Assembly: GCF_008704555.1 (NCBI RefSeq)
Contig: NZ_CP023702.1
Span: 2,852,001 to 2,916,000 of the forward strand
Direction of reading: 5' to 3'
DNA length: 64,000 bases
From: Streptomyces nitrosporeus
GTDB taxonomy: Bacteria; Actinomycetota; Actinomycetes; Streptomycetales; Streptomycetaceae
Position numbers and translations under genes: made by a program. The notes under the pieces were generated by a model. That model was not told where the DNA came from. It searched no databases and saw only the letters and a program-made list of their open reading frames with translations. Positions 1 to 8,634 of this stretch are shown here, piece after piece; position 1 is the first letter of the stretch; every line of letters starts with the position of its first letter.

Positions 1-70
1 CCGGCCCCCAGGACCGCCCGACGCTGACCGGCCGGGCCCGGCCTCTCGTCCCCCGCCGTCCCGCTCCGGC

Positions 71-1114
71 TCACCCCTCCGCGGCCGCCGTCATCCGCCA
101 CGGCGACAGCCGCTGGACGTCCCGGGCCGTTTCCGTGACGCCGCTCAGGAAGCCCTGGGCGCGGGGGGAGGCGGTGTCACGGAGCCACTGGGGGGCTATG
201 TCGCAGACAGCGACCTTCACACCGGTGCCGGCCAGCGCCAGCGGGAGGGTGTGGACCACCGTGGAGGGGAAGCTCAGGACCGTGTGGCCGACCGGGCCGC
301 GCCGGGCGATGAGTTCCAGGGGGAGGTCCGGGCGGACGATCTCCAGACCGGTGGCGGACTCCAGGGCGTGGAGTTTGTCCGCGGACTCCCTGCGGTGGGC
401 GAAGTAGCGGGTCGCCCCGTGTGCCCGGGCCAGGGCCGCCACCGCCTCCTGGTACGGCACCGTGTCGATCACCCCCGTCTCGACCAGTGAGGTACCGACC
501 AGGTCGGCGCCTTTGGTGACGGTGGGCGGGCCGAAGCGGTCCCGGGTCCAGGCGAAGGTGTTCGACGTGACCTCGACTCCCTCGGGAGTCTCCACGGGCA
601 TCGCCGTGAACACCTCCACCGTCCGGTGTCCCGAGGGCACGAAGCTGCGCCGGGCCACGGCGGTGACCGGGGCCAGGGCCATCTCGCGCGGCCCCCGGCT
701 GCCGCGCCGGTGCCAGCGCACCAGGCGTTCACCGCGTGCGAGCTGGGCGGTGAACTCCATGGTGGCGGTGCCGTCGTCGACGACCGTGACCCGGCGGGGG
801 CGGGCCATCGACAGCAGCAGCTGTACGTACCGGGAGAACGGGTCCCCGATGACGATCCGGTCGGCCGCGCGGACCAGACCGGCCAGCGCCCGCAGGGCCT
901 TGAGGGGCGCGCCGGTCTCCCCGCGCGCCTCCTGCCAGCGGACGGTGACGCCCTCGTCGCGGGCCAGCTCCGCCATCCTGCGCAGCTGACCGCGCGACAT
1001 CGGGTCGACCGGGGGGAGGACGACGACGGTGGTGCCGCCGTGCCCTCCCCGGGCGTGGGTCCACTCCAGGACGTTCAGGAGCTGGACCGGGCTCTCGACG
1101 AAGGCGAGGTTCAC
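71..1114 (-). CDS. putative sialyl/ulosonyl transferase (GT52 or polysialyltransferase-like)
   Basis: A 347-residue protein with a GTG start 11 bases after the NeuB stop, so it is the last gene of the minus-strand glycopolymer operon. It has no signal peptide or membrane segment. The N-terminus (MNLAFVESPVQLLNVLEW) and a VVDDGTATMEF segment near residue 115 recall the DDG/EDG motif of bacterial sialyltransferase families GT52 and GT38. A basic YFAHRRES segment and a C-terminal FPSTVVHTLPLAL segment sit where these families place their HP motif and Ser/Thr nucleotide-binding region. The position next to CMP-sugar synthesis genes supports use of a CMP-activated nonulosonate as donor. The family assignment is tentative because overall similarity is low; a hypothetical protein of unknown function cannot be excluded. 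Confidence 0.6.
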   Translation of the reverse strand: MNLAFVESPVQLLNVLEWTHARGGHGGTTVVVLPPVDPMSRGQLRRMAELARDEGVTVRWQEARGETGAPLKALRALAGLVRAADRIVIGDPFSRYVQLLLSMARPRRVTVVDDGTATMEFTAQLARGERLVRWHRRGSRGPREMALAPVTAVARRSFVPSGHRTVEVFTAMPVETPEGVEVTSNTFAWTRDRFGPPTVTKGADLVGTSLVETGVIDTVPYQEAVAALARAHGATRYFAHRRESADKLHALESATGLEIVRPDLPLELIARRGPVGHTVLSFPSTVVHTLPLALAGTGVKVAVCDIAPQWLRDTASPRAQGFLSGVTETARDVQRLSPWRMTAAAEG

Positions 1115-1125
1115 CGGTCGGCCCG

Positions 1126-2061
1126 TCAGACCGCGACCGGCTCGGCGGCCGGAGCGTTCCCGGCCTCGGCGACGACGCCCGCGACGCGGCGCAGCTTCTT
1201 CATCGGGCCGAGCTCCGACTCGTAGACCCTCTTGACGCCGTCACCGAGGGACGCCTCGATGGTGCGGATGTCGCGGACCAGGCGCGTGAGGCCCTGCGGC
1301 TCGACGGAGGCGGCCTGGTCGGAGCCCCACATGGCGCGGTCGAGGGTGATGTGGCGCTCGACGAAGGTGGCGCCGAGCGCGACGGCGGCCAGGGTGGTCT
1401 GGAGGCCCGTCTCGTGGCCGCTGTAACCGATCGGCACGTTCGGGTACTCCTGCTGGAGGGTGTTGATGACCCGCAGGTTCAGCTCCTCGGCCTTCGCCGG
1501 GTACGTCGACGTGGCGTGGCAGAGCAGGATGTTGTCGCTGCCGAGGACCTCGACGGCGTGCCGGATCTGACGGGGCGTCGACATGCCGGTGGAGAGGATG
1601 ACGGTGCGGCCGGTGGCGCGCAGCGCGCGCAGCAGCTCGTCGTCGGTGAGGGAGGCGGAGGCCACCTTGTGGGCGGGGACGTCGAACTTCTCCAGGAAGG
1701 CGACGGCCTCGGTGTCCCACGGGGAGGCGAACCAGTCGATGCCGCGCTCGGCGCAGTGCTCGGCGATGGCGGTGTACTCCGCCTCGCCGAACTCCACGCG
1801 GTGGCGGTAGTCGATGTACGTCATCCGGCCCCAGGGAGTGTCGCGCTCGATGTCCCACTGGTCGCGCGGGGTGCAGATCTCCGGGGTGCGCTTCTGGAAC
1901 TTCACGGCGTCGCAGCCGGCTTCGGCGGCCACGTCGATCAGCGCGAGGGCGTTGTCGAGGTCGCCGTTGTGGTTGATGCCGATCTCACCCGTGACGTAGA
2001 CGGGGTGGCCGGGGCCGGCGGTGCGGGAGCCGAAGGTGCGCAGGCGGGAGGTGCTGCTCAT
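1126..2061 (-). CDS. NeuB-type nonulosonate (sialic acid/Kdn) synthase
   Basis: A 311-residue aldolase-type synthase condensing phosphoenolpyruvate with a hexose (ManNAc, mannose or a derivative) to a nine-carbon ulosonate. Family signatures are clear: EIGINHNGDLDNALALI near residue 27, AVKFQKRTPE, a FASPWD segment, KVASASLTD, STGMST, the CHATSTYP stretch and IGYSGHE followed by ERHITLDR. The usual NeuB is about 340-350 residues with a C-terminal antifreeze-like SAF domain; this one ends soon after the barrel, so that domain is missing. It lies 12 bases downstream of the fused cytidylyltransferase gene and 11 upstream of the transferase gene. Streptomyces walls are known to carry Kdn-containing teichulosonic acids, so Kdn synthase is as likely as Neu5Ac synthase. 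Confidence 0.85.
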   Translation of the reverse strand: MSSTSRLRTFGSRTAGPGHPVYVTGEIGINHNGDLDNALALIDVAAEAGCDAVKFQKRTPEICTPRDQWDIERDTPWGRMTYIDYRHRVEFGEAEYTAIAEHCAERGIDWFASPWDTEAVAFLEKFDVPAHKVASASLTDDELLRALRATGRTVILSTGMSTPRQIRHAVEVLGSDNILLCHATSTYPAKAEELNLRVINTLQQEYPNVPIGYSGHETGLQTTLAAVALGATFVERHITLDRAMWGSDQAASVEPQGLTRLVRDIRTIEASLGDGVKRVYESELGPMKKLRRVAGVVAEAGNAPAAEPVAV

Positions 2062-2073
2062 GGTGGTGCTTCC

Positions 2074-3366
2074 TTACTCGGAGGGGGTGGCGGGGGTTTC
2101 GGTGGTGAGGGTGGTGGCAGGGGTTTCGGTGGTGAGGGTGGGGCCCAGGAGCCAGGCCGCGATCTCGCGGACGGCACCCGAGCCGCCGGGGGTGGTCGTG
2201 ACGGCGCGCGCCGCGGCGCGTACCGAGTCGTGGGCGCTCGCGACGGCGACGGGCCAGCCGACGAGGCCGAAGCAGGGCAGGTCGTTGACGTCGTTTCCGA
2301 CGTAGAGCACCCGTCCGGGATCGACGGACTGCTCCTCGCACCACTGCTTGAGCGCCAGGTCCTTGCGGTCGATGCCGTGCAGGACGGGCACCCTGAGCTT
2401 GTGGGCGCGGGCGGCGACGACCGGGTTCCGTTCGGTCGACAGGATCAGCAGCGGTACGCCGGCCTCGCGCAGGGCGGCGACACCGAGGCCGTCCCCGCGG
2501 TGCACGGAGACGATCTCGCGTCCGTCGGAGTCGATGAGGACCCGGTCGTCGGTCTGGGTGCCGTCGAAGTCGAGGACGACCGCGTCGATGTCCTCGCGCG
2601 AGGGCAGCGGTGACGGGTCGAGCAGTGGCGCGAGTGCCCGGGCGCGGGCCAGGTCGTGCGGGTCGTCGATCTCCAGCACCCGGGCCGGGTCGGTCTTCAC
2701 CAGCGCGGTGTCGCCGAAGAACCGGTGCCGGTAGGTGCGGAAGCCGGCCACGTCCATGGCGTAGGCGGCCCCGGTCTCCAGGTAGTCCTGGGGGCGGTCC
2801 TGGCGCCGGGGGCGTACGGACTTGTCGTGGTTGACGCCGTAGGTGCCGTCCTCGACGGCGTTGCCGTCCCGCCAGACGAAGCCGTGGAAGGGCGCGACGG
2901 TGACGGCGGTGTCGGCCCCGTCGCGGGCCACGGCGGCGGCGACGCCGTCGATGTCCTCGCGGGTGAGGAAGGGGCTGGTGCACTGCACGAGGAGGACCAC
3001 GTCGGCGCCGTGCCCGGGGCGCATCGCCTCGTAGGCGTCCAGGGCGTGCAGGACCGCGGCCTCGCTGGTGGCGGTGTCACCGGCGATCGCGGCGGGGCGG
3101 CTGACGCAGTGCAGCCGGCCCGACTCCCCCAGCACGTCGCCGGCGGCACGGGCCGCCTCGGCGACGGCCGGGTCGTCGGTGGTGACGACGACGTCGGTGA
3201 CCTCGGCGGAGGCGAGACAGGCACGGACCGCGCGGGCCACCAGGGGGGCGCCGGCGACCTGGGCGAGGTTCTTGCCCGGGACGCCCTTGGACCCGCCGCG
3301 GGCGGGGATCACGGCGACCACGGTGCGCGCGGCCGGAGGCCGGGCCGGGGACGGTGGCGGGGTCAT
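2074..3366 (-). CDS. CMP-nonulosonate cytidylyltransferase fused to HAD phosphatase
   Basis: About 430 residues from the ATG at 3366. The N-terminal half is a NeuA/KdsB-type cytidylyltransferase (VIPARGGSKGVPGKNLA, the CTP-binding signature, and VQCTSPFL). The C-terminal half is a KdsC-like HAD phosphatase (VVLDFDGTQTDD, then LSTERN, KQWCEE and YVGNDVNDLPC). The fusion would join dephosphorylation of a 9-phosphate with CMP activation. The ATG at 3366 has a good ribosome site (AGGAG, 6-7 bases away). An upstream GTG at 3534 overlaps the preceding stop as GTGA and would add 56 low-complexity residues; I prefer 3366 but cannot exclude 3534. It stops with TAA at 2074-2076. The C-terminus ends in a duplicated TLTTETPAT unit. 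Confidence 0.85.
   Translation of the reverse strand: MTPPPSPARPPAARTVVAVIPARGGSKGVPGKNLAQVAGAPLVARAVRACLASAEVTDVVVTTDDPAVAEAARAAGDVLGESGRLHCVSRPAAIAGDTATSEAAVLHALDAYEAMRPGHGADVVLLVQCTSPFLTREDIDGVAAAVARDGADTAVTVAPFHGFVWRDGNAVEDGTYGVNHDKSVRPRRQDRPQDYLETGAAYAMDVAGFRTYRHRFFGDTALVKTDPARVLEIDDPHDLARARALAPLLDPSPLPSREDIDAVVLDFDGTQTDDRVLIDSDGREIVSVHRGDGLGVAALREAGVPLLILSTERNPVVAARAHKLRVPVLHGIDRKDLALKQWCEEQSVDPGRVLYVGNDVNDLPCFGLVGWPVAVASAHDSVRAAARAVTTTPGGSGAVREIAAWLLGPTLTTETPATTLTTETPATPSE
2086..2139. repeat. 27-bp tandem repeat, two copies
   Basis: Two adjacent 27-base units (2086-2112 and 2113-2139) differing at one base. They encode a repeated Thr-rich nine-residue unit at the C-terminus of the cytidylyltransferase/HAD fusion. 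Likely replication slippage in a tail without catalytic residues. Confidence 0.8.
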
Positions 3367-3418
3367 GGGTGCTCCTGAAGTGATGGACGCGCCTGAAGGG
3401 GTGGATGCGGCGGAGGGG

Positions 3419-3490
3419 ACGGAGACGCCCGGAGCGGCGGACGCGCCGGAAGGGACGGAGACGCCCGGAGCCGTGGACGCGCCGGGAGGC
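3419..3490. repeat. 36-bp tandem repeat, two clear copies
   Basis: Two 36-base units (3419-3454, 3455-3490) with few differences, flanked by more degenerate copies toward 3380. They lie just upstream of the preferred start of the cytidylyltransferase fusion. If the upstream GTG start is used they encode a Ser/Ala/Pro-rich leader. Confidence 0.7.
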
Positions 3491-3530
3491 GCGGGCGGAC
3501 CGGGAGGGCCGGGCGTCCGGGAGGAGGGGG

Positions 3531-4925
3531 TCACAGCTCGCCCACCCGCCGGATCGCCGGGGCGACCCGCTGGACGCCGTGCCGGTAGGCACCGCGCGCC
3601 GCGTTACGGACCGTCTCGCGCACCGCTCCCCTGACCCGGCCGGTCTCCTTGGGCACGGCCGCGCCCGGCAGCGGCCGGCCGTCGGGGGCCAGGTGGTAGC
3701 GAGCGAGGATGCCGGGGAGGTAACCGGGGGCGGAGACGGGGGTGTAGTACGGGGTGATCGCCGGGAGCGGGCCGGCGTCGAGCAGCCCGGCGACCCTGGC
3801 CCCGGCGGCGTCGTAGGCGTCCGCGTACGAGCCGTCGGCGGCGACGCCCTGGCCGGCCAGCCACTCCTCGTCGGGGAGCGGGCGGTGGCCCTCGTCCAGC
3901 CGGTCCCAGGAGGTGATCAGACCGGAGGAGATGAAGTGGTGGTTGCCCAGCGCCTCGCGCACACCGAGGTCGGAGAGGACCGCGGTCGGGATCCGGCGGT
4001 GCAGGGCCTCCAGGGCGGCCGTCGAGGAGACCGTGACCAGCAGGTCCGTGCGGTCCAGGACCTCGCCCATGTGCCCGTAGACGAGCCGGAAGTTGGGCGG
4101 CGGTCCGCCGGGGATCCGCTCGGCGAGACGCTGGTAGGGCAGTTCCTCGATGTGCGTGGTGTGCTCGCCGGGCTTGGAGCGCAGCTTCAGCAGCACCTCA
4201 CGGCCGGGGTGCCTGCGGGCGTGCTCGACGAGCCTGCGCAGCAGATAGGTGCGGTCGGCGCGGGACGCCGGCACGGAGGGCTGCGCGGCGAACACGACGG
4301 TGTCGCGGCCGGGCTCCCGCCGGTACGGTTCACCGCCGAGGAACGGCAGGGCGGCCTCGGTGACGGCCGAGGAGTCGGCCCCGACCCCCTCGTACACGGC
4401 CCGGAAACGGCCGGCGTCGTGACGGGAGTTGGCGAGGACGACGTCCGCGCCGTGGCGCAGCAGCAGCCCGTCCGCCAGCTTCTCGTAGACGACGCCGACG
4501 TAACCGGTGACGACGACCGGGCGGCGGGGCAGCCCCAGTGCGGCCAGGCCGTGCAGCATCGCCTGGACGGCGCCGCCGACGAGGGCGAGTACGACGACGT
4601 CGTAACCCTCGTCCCGTACGGCGTGCAGGAATTCGAGCGTGGTCACCTCGCGCACCCGGCCGGCGTCCACGCCGACCTCTCCGACCTCGGCGAGCTGCCT
4701 GGGTGTCGGGGTGGCCCGGCCGCGCAGCAGCAGCCCGTGCACCTCGGGGCCCCGGGCGGGACCGCCGTCACCGCGTCCGGCCCCCGGGGCGGTCAGGCGG
4801 CGCGCGGTGAGCGCGCCCCACTTCCACCGGGTGTCGGAGTCGGCGAGGACGGCGACCCTGAGCGCCGGGGCGCCGGAGGACGGGGAGCCGGCCGGGCCGG
4901 CCGGGTCATCGGTACGAGGAGGCAC
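3531..4925 (-). CDS. DUF6716-like putative glycosyltransferase
   Basis: About 464 residues if translation begins at the GTG at 4925; the frame stays open to 4964 (a TTG) and neither start has a convincing ribosome site. The protein opens with a Rossmann-like strand (LRVAVLADSDTRWKWGA), continues with VVLALVGGAVQAML and a VVVTGYVGVVYEK segment, and has a second nucleotide-binding-like half with VFAAQPSVP, VLLKLRSKPGEHT and a VTVSSTAALEAL segment. This resembles a GT-B glycosyltransferase of the type annotated as DUF6716 in actinomycete wall-polymer loci. It is the first gene of the minus-strand operon and reads away from the PHO box at 5050-5082. Acceptor and donor are unknown. Confidence 0.7.
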   Translation of the reverse strand: MPPRTDDPAGPAGSPSSGAPALRVAVLADSDTRWKWGALTARRLTAPGAGRGDGGPARGPEVHGLLLRGRATPTPRQLAEVGEVGVDAGRVREVTTLEFLHAVRDEGYDVVVLALVGGAVQAMLHGLAALGLPRRPVVVTGYVGVVYEKLADGLLLRHGADVVLANSRHDAGRFRAVYEGVGADSSAVTEAALPFLGGEPYRREPGRDTVVFAAQPSVPASRADRTYLLRRLVEHARRHPGREVLLKLRSKPGEHTTHIEELPYQRLAERIPGGPPPNFRLVYGHMGEVLDRTDLLVTVSSTAALEALHRRIPTAVLSDLGVREALGNHHFISSGLITSWDRLDEGHRPLPDEEWLAGQGVAADGSYADAYDAAGARVAGLLDAGPLPAITPYYTPVSAPGYLPGILARYHLAPDGRPLPGAAVPKETGRVRGAVRETVRNAARGAYRHGVQRVAPAIRRVGEL

Positions 4926-5049
4926 GTCCAAGAAGCTAGGAAGGCAGGGAGAGGACCGGCCCAACGCGGGGGCAACAGATGGTTAACAGCCCACCGACGA
5001 TTGACCAACCGGCTCCGGAAAGCCCTGGAATTCCATGGAACCGGCGCCG

Positions 5050-5082
5050 GTTCACCATGCGGTCACGGGTCGTTCACCCGTC
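5050..5082 (+). promoter_or_regulatory. PHO box: three 11-nt PhoP direct repeats
   Basis: Three contiguous 11-base units in phase: GTTCACCATGC (5050-5060), GGTCACGGGTC (5061-5071) and GTTCACCCGTC (5072-5082). The outer two carry the exact GTTCACC core of the Streptomyces PhoP direct-repeat unit and the middle one is degenerate, the usual arrangement. The box is in the divergent spacer between the minus-strand ulosonate operon and the plus-strand GT2 operon, so PhoP could control both. PhoP control of wall-polymer genes under phosphate limitation is known in Streptomyces. Confidence 0.75.
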
Positions 5083-5124
5083 ATCCCCTTCGGGTAAAGG
5101 GAAGATGCCGGGCCCGCCCCTAAC

Positions 5125-6117
5125 GTGCTGCGGGTGGTCGAACTCTCCGTCATCGTGCCGTTCTACAACGTCCGGGCGTACGCGCCCGACACCCTCCGCT
5201 GCCTCCGCGCGAACGCGGGCGAGGACATCGAGTTCGTCCTCGTCGACGACTGTTCGACGGACGGGACCGCGGAAATCCTCCGCCTCGCCCGGGACGGACT
5301 CCCGGGGGCGGTGCTGCACAGACACGAGCGGAACCGCGGACTGGCGAGCGCCCGCAACACCGGTCTCGACGCGGCACGCGGCCGGTACCTCGCCTTCCTC
5401 GACGGCGACGACTGGGTGGCGCCCGGCCACTACGCCCGGCTGCTGTCCGAAACGGTGCGCCTGGGCTGCGACTTCGTCCGTACGGACCATGTCCAGGTCA
5501 CCGGGGTGTCCCGCACCGTGCGCCGGGTCCCGCACGGGCTGCGGGGCGTGGTGGGCTGCCCGCGCGACGCCATCCTGCCCGCCGGCCGGACGACCTCCGT
5601 CGACTACGCCTTCGCCTGGGCGGGGCTCTACCACCGCCGGCTGCTGGAGAAAGGGCTGCTGCACTTCACCGACGGGCTGCGGACCGCCGAGGACCGCCCG
5701 TGGATCTGGCGGCTGCACCGGGAGGCGGAATCCTTCGCCGTCCTGGGAGTACTCGGCAATTTCTACCGCCGGGGGGTCGCCTCGTCCCTCACCCAGATCC
5801 GGGACGTCCGCCAGCTCGACTTCCTGCGCGCGTTCGACCAGGTGGTCGAGGAAACGGCGGCGGACCGCGACGCGGAGAAACTGCTGCCGAAAGCGGTACG
5901 CGCCTACTGCGCGGTGCTCTCCCACCATGTCAACGCCCTGGACACCTTCGAACCGCCCGTCGCCCGGGCGCTGAGATCGCGGGGGGCCGCCGCACTCGGA
6001 CGGCTGCCCCGGCAGGTGCTGGACGAAGCGCTGGACTCCATGGACGTCAGCCGGTCGGCCCCGCTGCGCAGGCTGCGCCGGCGACCGCTCCCGGGGAAGG
6101 GGACGGCCGCCGCATGA
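5125..6117 (+). CDS. GT2 family glycosyltransferase
   Basis: A 330-residue GT-A glycosyltransferase. The N-terminus shows the GT2 pattern: ELSVIVPFYNV, then EFVLVDDCSTDGT, NRGLASARNTGLDAARGRYLAFLDGDDW (the DGDD metal/donor site near residue 93), and a later TAEDRPWIWRL segment. The C-terminal third is helical and specific to this subfamily. GTG start at 5125 without a good ribosome site; a GTG at 5134 is an alternative. The next gene begins inside its stop codon (ATGA), so the pair is translationally coupled. It is a clear paralogue of the GT2 at 13888-14853. Donor and acceptor are unknown; it lies next to the PHO box. Confidence 0.85.
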   Translation: MLRVVELSVIVPFYNVRAYAPDTLRCLRANAGEDIEFVLVDDCSTDGTAEILRLARDGLPGAVLHRHERNRGLASARNTGLDAARGRYLAFLDGDDWVAPGHYARLLSETVRLGCDFVRTDHVQVTGVSRTVRRVPHGLRGVVGCPRDAILPAGRTTSVDYAFAWAGLYHRRLLEKGLLHFTDGLRTAEDRPWIWRLHREAESFAVLGVLGNFYRRGVASSLTQIRDVRQLDFLRAFDQVVEETAADRDAEKLLPKAVRAYCAVLSHHVNALDTFEPPVARALRSRGAAALGRLPRQVLDEALDSMDVSRSAPLRRLRRRPLPGKGTAAA

Positions 6118-7451
6118 CCACGCAGATCCTCACCGCCACCGGGACGCGTGCCACGGCCCTGCTCGCCGCCGCGCTGGACTCCGGCCGCCTCGGTGACGCC
6201 GACCGCCGCGTCCTGCTCCTCACCGGGACCGGCACCGCCCCCGAGGCGGCGCCGCCCGCGTCCGCGATGCCGGGGTTCGAGTCGCTGCGGGCCCGCTTCG
6301 ACGACGTCCTCTCCTACGACGACGCCATCGCCCCCCTCCATCCGTCCGGCTGGGTACCCCGCGCCGACGACGCACCCCTGTGGGAGCGTCATCTGCGCCG
6401 GCTCTGGGGGCTCGGTGACGACACGCTCGAACTCGTCGTGGAATCCCTCCACACCGGCCCGGCCAGGGCGCTCGCCGCGGTCTTCACCGGCACCCCCGTC
6501 GACGTGTACGCCACCGGGTCCGGCGCCCACGCCCCGACCGGCGCCAAGATCCCTCCCCTGACCGGCACCCGGGTGCGGCGGCTGATCCACCCCGGCGTGT
6601 TCCCCGGCCTGGGCGTCCGGCTGCTGTCGGAGTACGGCGCGGAGCCGCTGGCGGTGCCCGCCTCCGCGCAGATCGAGGTCTACACCGGACTGGCGGAGGC
6701 GGCAGGCGGGCTGCCCGGCGTCTCCGCTCCCGCCCTGCTGATCGGCGAGGGGCTGGCGGAGGCGGGCCTGCTCACCGGCGAGGAGGAGAGGGAGCTCCAT
6801 CTGGGGGCCGTACGCGCACTCGCCGCGCTCGGCCACACCCGGGTGGTGTTCGCCCCGCACGACGCCTCTCCCGTGCCCTGGGCCGAGGCCCTGGTCGCGG
6901 AGGCGGAGGGCCTCGGTGCCGGGCTGACGGTGCTCGACGCGGCGTCGGCCGGGGCCCCGGTGCTCCCGGAGGTGCTCTGCCTGCGGCTGCGGCCCGCGGT
7001 GGCCGTCGGTTCGTTCTCGCCCGGACTCCTCGCCGCCTCCGCCCTGTTCGGGGTCCCGGTGGCCACCGTCGGGACGGGCGCGCTGCTGGAGGGCCTCACC
7101 CCGTACGAACACGACGCCCGCGTCCCGGTGACGCTCGCCGACGCGGTGCTGCCCGCCCTGGACGGCCGTACCCCGCCCGCCGTCGTCGGGTCCGGGGCGG
7201 CGGCGGAGCAGGACGGCCTGGTGGCGGCGGTCGCCTTCGCGATGCAGCCGCGGGTACGGCCGGACCTGCGCCCGGCCGCGGAGCTCTATCTCTCCACCCG
7301 TCTGACCGCCCGCACCTGGCGCTACTTCAAGCGCCGCCGGCTGGCCTCCCTCGCCCTTCCCGGTGTCGTCCCCGCCCGCCTGGCGCCCCTCCGCCGCAGC
7401 CCCGCGCTCCGCCGCCTCGCCCGGCGGGCGCGGGCGCTGAAGCGGGGCTGA
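6114..7451 (+). CDS. polysialyltransferase-like protein, degenerate motifs
   Basis: A 445-residue protein whose ATG overlaps the upstream TGA by four bases. It aligns along its length with the polysialyltransferase-like protein at 12538-13884: PLHPSGWVPRADD matches SPHHPSGWGPRAEE, both have an NPAR or GPARALAA(I/V)F segment, and both end in a TYFKRRRL-type basic tail. The motifs expected for GT38-like transferases are eroded here: where the paralogue has YADG this has YATG, and where the paralogue has KPHPTAP this has APHDASP. It may therefore be inactive or have another role. No membrane segment is visible. Confidence 0.7.
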   Translation: MTTQILTATGTRATALLAAALDSGRLGDADRRVLLLTGTGTAPEAAPPASAMPGFESLRARFDDVLSYDDAIAPLHPSGWVPRADDAPLWERHLRRLWGLGDDTLELVVESLHTGPARALAAVFTGTPVDVYATGSGAHAPTGAKIPPLTGTRVRRLIHPGVFPGLGVRLLSEYGAEPLAVPASAQIEVYTGLAEAAGGLPGVSAPALLIGEGLAEAGLLTGEEERELHLGAVRALAALGHTRVVFAPHDASPVPWAEALVAEAEGLGAGLTVLDAASAGAPVLPEVLCLRLRPAVAVGSFSPGLLAASALFGVPVATVGTGALLEGLTPYEHDARVPVTLADAVLPALDGRTPPAVVGSGAAAEQDGLVAAVAFAMQPRVRPDLRPAAELYLSTRLTARTWRYFKRRRLASLALPGVVPARLAPLRRSPALRRLARRARALKRG

Positions 7452-7463
7452 GGTACCGGGGCG

Positions 7464-7504
7464 CCCGGGCGGCGCGGGCGTCAGGACGCTCCGCGCCGCC
7501 CGGG
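7464..7504. terminator. bidirectional hairpin terminator
   Basis: A perfect 14-bp stem, CCCGGGCGGCGCGG (7464-7477) with CCGCGCCGCCCGGG (7491-7504), separated by 13 bases that can pair further. It sits between the convergent ends of the polysialyltransferase-like gene (7451) and the acyltransferase gene (7525). There is no U-tract, as is common in Streptomyces. Confidence 0.75.
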
Positions 7505-7524
7505 GGTCCTGCCGCCCGGAGTTC

Positions 7525-8628
7525 TCAGCCCAGCACCCGCGTCAGGCCGAGCCGGGCCCACAGCAGAGCCGCCCCGAAGGAGAGGGCCGTCGTCGCGGCG
7601 GTCACCCCCGCCACCAGCGCCAGGGCCGCCGGCCAGGCCAGGTCCGGGGAGACGAACCACTCGGTCAGCACGCCCAGGACCAGCACGTGCACCAGGTACG
7701 CTCCGAACGACGCGTCGGACAGCCGGGTCAGGGCCGGGCGCAGGCGCCCCGGCACACCGGCCCGGTGCAGGGCGAGCAGGACACCGCCGCTGAACAGGGC
7801 CACCAGGACGCTCGCGTACGGGATCGCGTAGTGCACCTCGTGCTGGTACGCGACGATCGCCGTGAGGAGGACCCCGGCCCCGGCCGCCCACCACAGCCGC
7901 AGCCGGCCGAAGGCGCCGGCCGGGGCGGCCAGGACCAGCGCCCCCAGCACCGCGTAGATCACCTGGTACGGGCCGAAGCCCCAGCCGAAGCGGGGCAGGT
8001 CCAGGTCCGTGACCTTCCCCAGGTCCCCGAACAGGGTGGGGGCGCCGGCGAGCACCAGCAGAGCGGCCCCCAGGCCCCAGGGCCGCCGCCCCGCCCTCAC
8101 CAGGGCCGCGAAGGCCAGCAGCATGATCACGGGGATGTAGGCGTACAGGTACCAGAGGTGGTAGGCCGGGCGGACCGAGCCGAACAGGGCGTCGGCGGCC
8201 AGGTCGCGCAGCGGCCCGTCGTGGGCGCCGCGCAGCCGGCCCCACGCCAGGTAGAGGGCCGTCCACACGGCCAGCGGCAGGACGATCCGCCCGATCCGCC
8301 GGCGCAGCTGCCGCCCGTCCTTCACCGGGGCGCCGGTCAGCACCACCCAGCCGGCGATCGCGAAGAACAGCGGTACGGCGAAGCGGCCCGCCGAGTCCGC
8401 CGCCAGGCCCGCCCAGTAGGTCGCCGGCCCGTCGGCGGGGGTGCGGCCCGCCGCGTTCACGAAGGCCGAGCCGGTGTGGCAGAGGATCACGCCGACGGAG
8501 CAGAGCAGCCGGATCAGGTCGATGTCGTACCGGCGTTCACGCGGCGACGGGGCCGGGTCCGCGGGGGCGGCGGGACCGGGGGCCGGGGCGCCGGGGGCGG
8601 GGGAGGTGGCGGAGGATCGCATGGTCAC
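7525..8628 (-). CDS. acyltransferase 3 family membrane protein
   Basis: About 367 residues from the GTG at 8628 (an ATG two codons in, at 8622, is equally possible). After a Pro/Ala-rich cytosolic leader comes RRYDIDLIRLLCSVGVILCHTGSAF, the start of the acyltransferase 3/OafA fold with its membrane His, followed by roughly ten hydrophobic segments (for example AVPLFFAIAGWVVLTG, HLWYLYAYIPVIMLLAF and the C-terminal helix near AALALVAGVTA). Such proteins transfer acetyl or other acyl groups to extracytoplasmic sugars. It is the last gene of the second glycopolymer operon, so O-acetylation of the polymer is the natural guess. Confidence 0.85.
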   Translation of the reverse strand: MTMRSSATSPAPGAPAPGPAAPADPAPSPRERRYDIDLIRLLCSVGVILCHTGSAFVNAAGRTPADGPATYWAGLAADSAGRFAVPLFFAIAGWVVLTGAPVKDGRQLRRRIGRIVLPLAVWTALYLAWGRLRGAHDGPLRDLAADALFGSVRPAYHLWYLYAYIPVIMLLAFAALVRAGRRPWGLGAALLVLAGAPTLFGDLGKVTDLDLPRFGWGFGPYQVIYAVLGALVLAAPAGAFGRLRLWWAAGAGVLLTAIVAYQHEVHYAIPYASVLVALFSGGVLLALHRAGVPGRLRPALTRLSDASFGAYLVHVLVLGVLTEWFVSPDLAWPAALALVAGVTAATTALSFGAALLWARLGLTRVLG

Positions 8629-8634
8629 CGCAGG

